A DNA stretch of 64,000 nt, taken from the NCBI GenBank assembly GCA_026261815.1, contig JAMPIT010000848.1:806001-870000 (forward strand). Direction: 5' to 3'. Positions 56,851-64,000 of the stretch are shown here, piece after piece. Position 1 is the stretch's first letter; each line of letters starts with the position of its first letter. The DNA comes from Monarcha castaneiventris obscurior. Its lineage: Eukaryota; Chordata; Aves; Passeriformes; Monarchidae. The notes under the pieces are model-generated. The model had not been told where the DNA came from and made no database searches. It saw only the letters and a list, made by a program, of their open reading frames with translations. Made by a program: the position numbers and the translations under genes.

Positions 56851-58949
56851 TTATTAAGCTGATTACTGTTGCTTCTTTCAAAGGTTGGCTGCGTGTTGAT
56901 TGATGTTGACTGCCAACAGGCTGTACTGAAATATTTAGGCATGTCTTGATTTTTTAATTTTAGTGTTGTTTCTCAGTATTAGATATTCTCCAAACTCTGA
57001 AAGAGTGGGTGCTCTTCCTTGGAAGGATTACAGGGCAATGTGAAGGAAATGATCAACAATTTTATCTTATAATTGTAATTTTTGCTCACCCTAAAAAATC
57101 ACATTTTGCACTCATGATTTTAGAGGCTGGGTTTAAGCCTTCTGCTATGAAAGGTAACATCTCGCTTGCAGTTGTAGATAAAAGAAGGGGAATAACCTTT
57201 TGATTCCAGACTCCACGCTGTAATTCTGCTCTTCTCCACTGACAGAGCTTTTCTTCTCTCACAACAAACCCGCTGCTGTCTCAGCCTGTTTACAGTCTTA
57301 GGCTGGCACAATCGCCACTGTAATGAGCTTACGTAGGGAAAGTAGAAGTGAGGGGAAAGTCTCTAGACCTGTTTGGCCAATCTGTCCACCTCGCTTTCTC
57401 CTCGAGAGGAAGGTGAGCTTGTCTGGAATTCCTAAAGGAACAGAAATGTTGTCTTGGCTCTTCGAGTTCGGCTTGCTGCAGTTCAGGGCCTGTCTTACTC
57501 CTTTGGGACGTCTGTGGGCTCACTGAAGCCAAGCTCAGGTAGGTCATCAGGAATAACCAGGTTTATATGGTGTTGAACAAGGTTTTCTGGGTTCACTCCA
57601 CTCTCTCTGGATGAACTTGGATCTTCTGGCAGTATGCTGCTCACACTTAGGGCAAGGCATGCTGTTCACAGCAATCCACAGGGAAGCCAGTGCAAGCGGT
57701 GCCTGTGTTCTTGGGTATATTATTTATACTCCAGGCCTTATCCACAAAGGTCATCACTTGGATAGCGCTTGCGAGTTCCTTGGGAAGCTCTTGGCTTTTA
57801 GCTCACTGGGAGCCTGTCTAAGTGCTGCATCATACTGGGGCAACTTCGTAGGTTTTAAGTTCTGTGTGAGTAACTGCTTGAGAGAAGTTCCGTGCCAAGA
57901 ACATTGCCGTTTAGGAGGAAAAAAAAATCATTCCAGAGTCTCAGTTATTGTGGACTAAAAAAAGGCAAATTTTACTAGAGACAAAGTAGGTGTGTTACTC
58001 AGAAACTAATCTGCACAGATTTCTTAGCTGTGTTTTGTTGCTACTTGCTCTAAGTGCATGCATCTGGAAGGACAGAGGGTGTAGGAAATTCCTGTACTAA
58101 TTGGAGTAGGTCCTGGAAGTATGGATACTTCACAAAATATCAAATTCTTTATGGGGACATGGTTGCCCTTAGAATTAAAATGCATTGTAAGGATGATAAC
58201 ATCCCTTTTTAAAAATGAAGGGATTTGTAACTGATTTAGATGAAAATGTTTTAAAAATCAGATTCAGAGTGAACATTGAGAGGTTTTTTACCCTTTTATT
58301 GAACTTCAGGCATAAAACATCTAAACTTGCCAAACTGTTCAGACAACAGCCTACTGTTAGAAGAATTAAAACTTTTAAGAACTGATCTTTTTTAATTAGT
58401 AGGCCTTCCAGGTAAAAAATTCCTATATGGTGGTAGCACAATTGTTCATCTCTGGGCACTCCTGTGGAGTCTCTGTCAGCAGGACAGGAGCTGTGTTTGG
58501 CTCTGTTCTTGTGTGGGATGAGTAGGGTTCCTCTTGATAAGGCTGCTGTGCGAAAAATCAGCTAATTATCAGTTTGCTAATACTCCAACGGCATTTTTGA
58601 GGACAGGCCTGCGGGGGAAAAGCCAACAGTGAAACTTTGGTGTGGTGTTGCTTTGCTGTAGCTGTTGTGTGAGCCTTTTTGGGTGGTATCTGTCCAAGGG
58701 GTGTCACCACAGGTGCTGAATGAGAAGCCCTGCTTTGTGTCCTTGCACAGGCAGGCCTTGGCAGGGAACATCATGTCAGACTGTAGTTGGAAGCTTTGTC
58801 TTCCTGTCTCTGTGTGTTGCCTAAAAAGCTCGTGCTTGTTTCCTAGTTAAACACTTCTCTACCAGAGAAATTAAAATCTTAATGCTGTTTTTGGAGATGC
58901 TCAGGGCTACACTGGACTCTGATTCACCACATCTACTTTGATTAGATGA

Positions 58950-58996
58950 TGTTTAGCAGACTGTCCCAATATGGATGATTCTATGATTCTGTCATT
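58950..58996 (+). mobile_element. Possible CR1 3' terminus, sense
   Basis: GATGATTCTATGATTCTG (58974-58991) is the CR1 terminal repeat, preceded by a weakly matching stretch. Only the tail is convincing. Confidence 0.4.
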
Positions 58997-61658
58997 AATG
59001 CAGGAATTAATGAATGACAACATTCTGTTTGGATTCTGCAGAAATAGAACTCGTCTTTTATACCAAGCTCAGGGCACTTCTCTAGGTGCAATCGCTGCTC
59101 ATACTGTAGATTTTTTTGCCTTAAAACTGCAGGCTCAACTACTGCTTGCATGTCAACACCAGTCCCCATTATCTGTCCTTATTTGTGTCATTCCCTCCTG
59201 CCAAAGAGCTTGGATCCACTGTAAAATAATCCCCCTCCAGGGGCACTGAAGGCAAAATCTATACAAATTCCTTGGCAGTTCAGAGCAGAGTGAGTGAGCA
59301 GCTTTCAGGCAGGGTAAGTTTGTGTATGTCTGTAAGTCTGTTTGCTTTAAAATTAAGTTATCTGTGCAGACTCTCTCCCCTTCCTGTGTAAGGAACAGTA
59401 GACAATAATACCTACCCTCGTAAATAGACATTGTGTGCCATTCTTAGAAGCTACAGTTGACAGTTTCCTGAAAAAGCCCTTCCCTGATCAGCCCGTTACA
59501 ATGTGCTGCTTGAGCTAGGCTAGAGCTACGTGACAAAAAATAGCCACTGTGAAATTTGATCTATCTTTAGATAATGTGATCGATTTTTCTTTTTCTCTTT
59601 TTCTTTTGGTTTTTTTGTGCTGAAACTGATCTTGCTAAGCTGGGTGAGGGGAGCAGTCATGTGTGCTTTATTGATACTGGGTTGTGCTTAAAAATTAAAA
59701 TTGCTAAGTCATCTGAGACATGTGTAAGTTCAGTTAATTCCTTCTCAAGGAGTATTGGGCAGAGGAAAAATGGGCCGGTGCATCTCCTGCCAGAAGCACA
59801 TGGAATGAGGAGAAACAAAAATACAGTGACTGAACTTCGAAATCTAATAAATTTCACTGTACTAAACTGTTCTAGTAAACTTGCATGCTCTAATGATGCC
59901 TGGGGACATCTAATTTCTAATGTCTGAGTCATGCCACATAAATGCTTTGAGGTCTGAGATGATTGCTGCCTCATCTTCTGAAATTGTATTTTGTGAGAGG
60001 ACTAGCATTTTGTCCAGGAATAGACTTATTATATTTTTAGGAATACTTCATATTCTTCCATTAGCTGGATACCTGGCTGAAGTGCTCCATCCTTCTTTTA
60101 TTGGTCTAAGGCCTTGGTCACCCTTCCATTGTGGACCTTGGGATAGTGCTGTGTCCCTGTTTAACCTTGGGACTGGATTACTGCAACCCTGTCTACCTGA
60201 AGCTGCCACCAACACCATTTGTGTGTTAGTAGGTCAAAAAATAACCCAGTGCTGGGCTCTGTCCCACCTAAGGAGGCTTCGTGCATGTCAGAGAGCCCTT
60301 GCATTGCACTTCTGCCTCTGGATACAGGACCAGCTGCTGCTCAGGTTGTGTGACACGGTGAAGGACATCAGACCTGTGTCTCCCAGGTCCTCCACCATCT
60401 TCACAGCCAGTGGTTCTTGCTGGGTCCTCACAGGAGCTGGAGTGCTGCAGACCTCAGATAAACAACGGGACTCTGCCTGTAGAGCAGGATTTTGCTTCTG
60501 GAGTTTTATTCTGGTGTGACATGTCCTAATAGCTTAAGCTAACTGCTCCAAGCAGGTTTCTAGGTCTTTCTCATTAATGTGTGATTAATGGGGCTATTAC
60601 TTCCTCCTGCAGTCTGGCAGTTGCCCATTTTCTGTGAAGGGATAAGACTGGCATAGCAAATAAGTAATTTAGATAATAGTGTTTCCCACTGTTTGAGCAC
60701 ATACACAGGGCTGTATGGCCCTGCCATGTGCTGCTGCACATCAAACAATGTTCTTCCCTGCTCCAGTACAGCTCCCCTTCTTGTAAGTTATTTTGAAAGC
60801 TGACAAGGAGATTCTTGTATTTAAACATCTAAAAAGGTGTTAACTTCCCCTTGTGAAAGATTTGAGAGATGCAAAGGCACCACGTTTATTTTAGATAGGA
60901 CAATACTGATACAAAACTGTAGTGAGTTACTGCTGTCTTAAATATTCAGATATAGATGGTAAAATATTCAGACATAAAGGATAAAAATACAGTGTTTGTC
61001 TCTGGCATACAGTAACTTTCTTTTGAGTGATTTTGATTAGTCTCAATACTGATAAAACTTACCAGAAGCTTTGCAAAAATCGTGTTGTAAGGAGGAAATA
61101 TTGGAGGTACTTTGGGCAAGCAGAATGCAAAGGAACATCTTCAGACTTTCAGCAGTGCATTTCTTTCATGTTTGACTAAAGCATCATAATCCAGCACAGA
61201 TGCTGCTTTCTTTTGGACAGTCAGATTTAATATTTTGACTGTAGGGAGTTGTGACTAAAGCTGGTTCCCTTCCCAGCAGAATTGATTTGGTTATATTGAG
61301 TGGCACAAGACTTGTGATGAGGGTGAAATGGCAGCCTGTGGCTGTTGCTTTCACTCTGGAGTCAAAAGGAGGGAATTGTTTGCAGATACAGAGCACATGG
61401 CATTCTTTCCTTTTGGAAAGTTACCTCTACAACCAGCAGTTGGAAATAAGGTGCTGAAAGTTGCGAGGTCGGGGGTTTGGTTTGCATGGGGCCAGTCCTG
61501 TGTGAGGGAGAGCAGACAAATGGCTTTCAAGATCTGACAAGTGATCCCAGGCCTGTGGCTGAGCAGGCTCCAACCTTTCGTTTGCAGCAGCTTTTAATGA
61601 TTAACTCAAAATACTTTTGAAGTACCTTGAGAATTTAACCTCTATAATCTGTCTGCAG

Positions 61659-63922
<2,264 letters not shown>

Positions 63923-64000
63923 TGAAGTTGCTCTGTTTGATTTTAGCTCTGACCTGACTTTTTGTTTTCCCTGCTCTTAAATCCTGCTTTTGATTTGACT

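Larger units (their letters stand above)
49953..61658 (+). other. CSNK2A1: CSNK2A1 intron 1
   Basis: The 11.7-kb intron is CpG-rich for its first 600 bases and then much AT-richer than anything to the left. It contains CR1 fragments (50798-51068, 56737-56850 and possibly 58950-58996) and a possible old LINE remnant near 60173-60208. Short open frames occur throughout but none resembles a known protein or has a plausible exon structure. Confidence 0.7.

Overview
This is nuclear DNA from a bird. The window holds seven intron-bearing or vertebrate-specific genes, degenerate CR1 LINE 3' ends typical of birds, and two solo LTRs of avian endogenous-retrovirus type. One LTR resembles a family I know mainly from songbirds, so a passerine is likely but not proven. 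The gene order ANGPT4 - FAM110A - SLC52A3 - SCRT2 - SRXN1 - TCF15 - CSNK2A1 matches human 20p13, read from the RSPO4 side towards CSNK2A1. That order also supports the paralogue assignments.

Layout. 1-135: probable 3' end of an upstream plus-strand gene, by synteny RSPO4. 1259-9382 (+): ANGPT4, nine coding exons, all splice sites found, 493 aa. 9383-12235: intergenic, between convergent genes. 12980-13981 (-): FAM110A, one coding exon, with a CpG-rich promoter to about 14350. 14350-21180: intergenic, with an antisense solo LTR (17623-18146) and a sense solo LTR (19677-20092). 21180-23574 (+): SLC52A3, a 5' UTR exon plus three coding exons. 23575-27426: SCRT2 upstream region with candidate conserved elements and a long purine tract. 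27427-30403 (+): SCRT2, two exons. 33945-34454 (+): SRXN1, two exons, with an antioxidant response element just upstream and minisatellites in the 3' UTR. 35300-40900: intergenic. 41083-43478 (+): TCF15, two exons behind a TATA box. 43850-49350: intergenic. 49750-64000 (+): CSNK2A1, with a CpG-island promoter, a non-coding first exon, an 11.7-kb first intron and the first three coding exons (105 residues). The gene runs off the right edge.

The genes do not form one pathway. ANGPT4 is a secreted TIE2-type ligand. FAM110A is a centrosome/spindle-associated protein. SLC52A3 is a riboflavin transporter. SCRT2 is a neural zinc-finger repressor. SRXN1 repairs over-oxidised peroxiredoxins. TCF15 (paraxis) is a somite bHLH factor. 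CSNK2A1 is the CK2 catalytic subunit. Positions 1 to about 50,600 are very GC-rich with many minisatellites; the CSNK2A1 introns beyond are AT-richer with few repeats.

I found no undescribed gene system. The points most worth checking are regulatory: an almost full-consensus ARE and start-codon choice at SRXN1, palindromic Maf/AP-1 sites near SLC52A3 and in the FAM110A-SLC52A3 gap, and short AT-containing blocks around SCRT2 and TCF15 that look like developmental enhancers. Exon calls rest on translation, GT/AG junctions, phase and remembered family sequence; no alignment was run.
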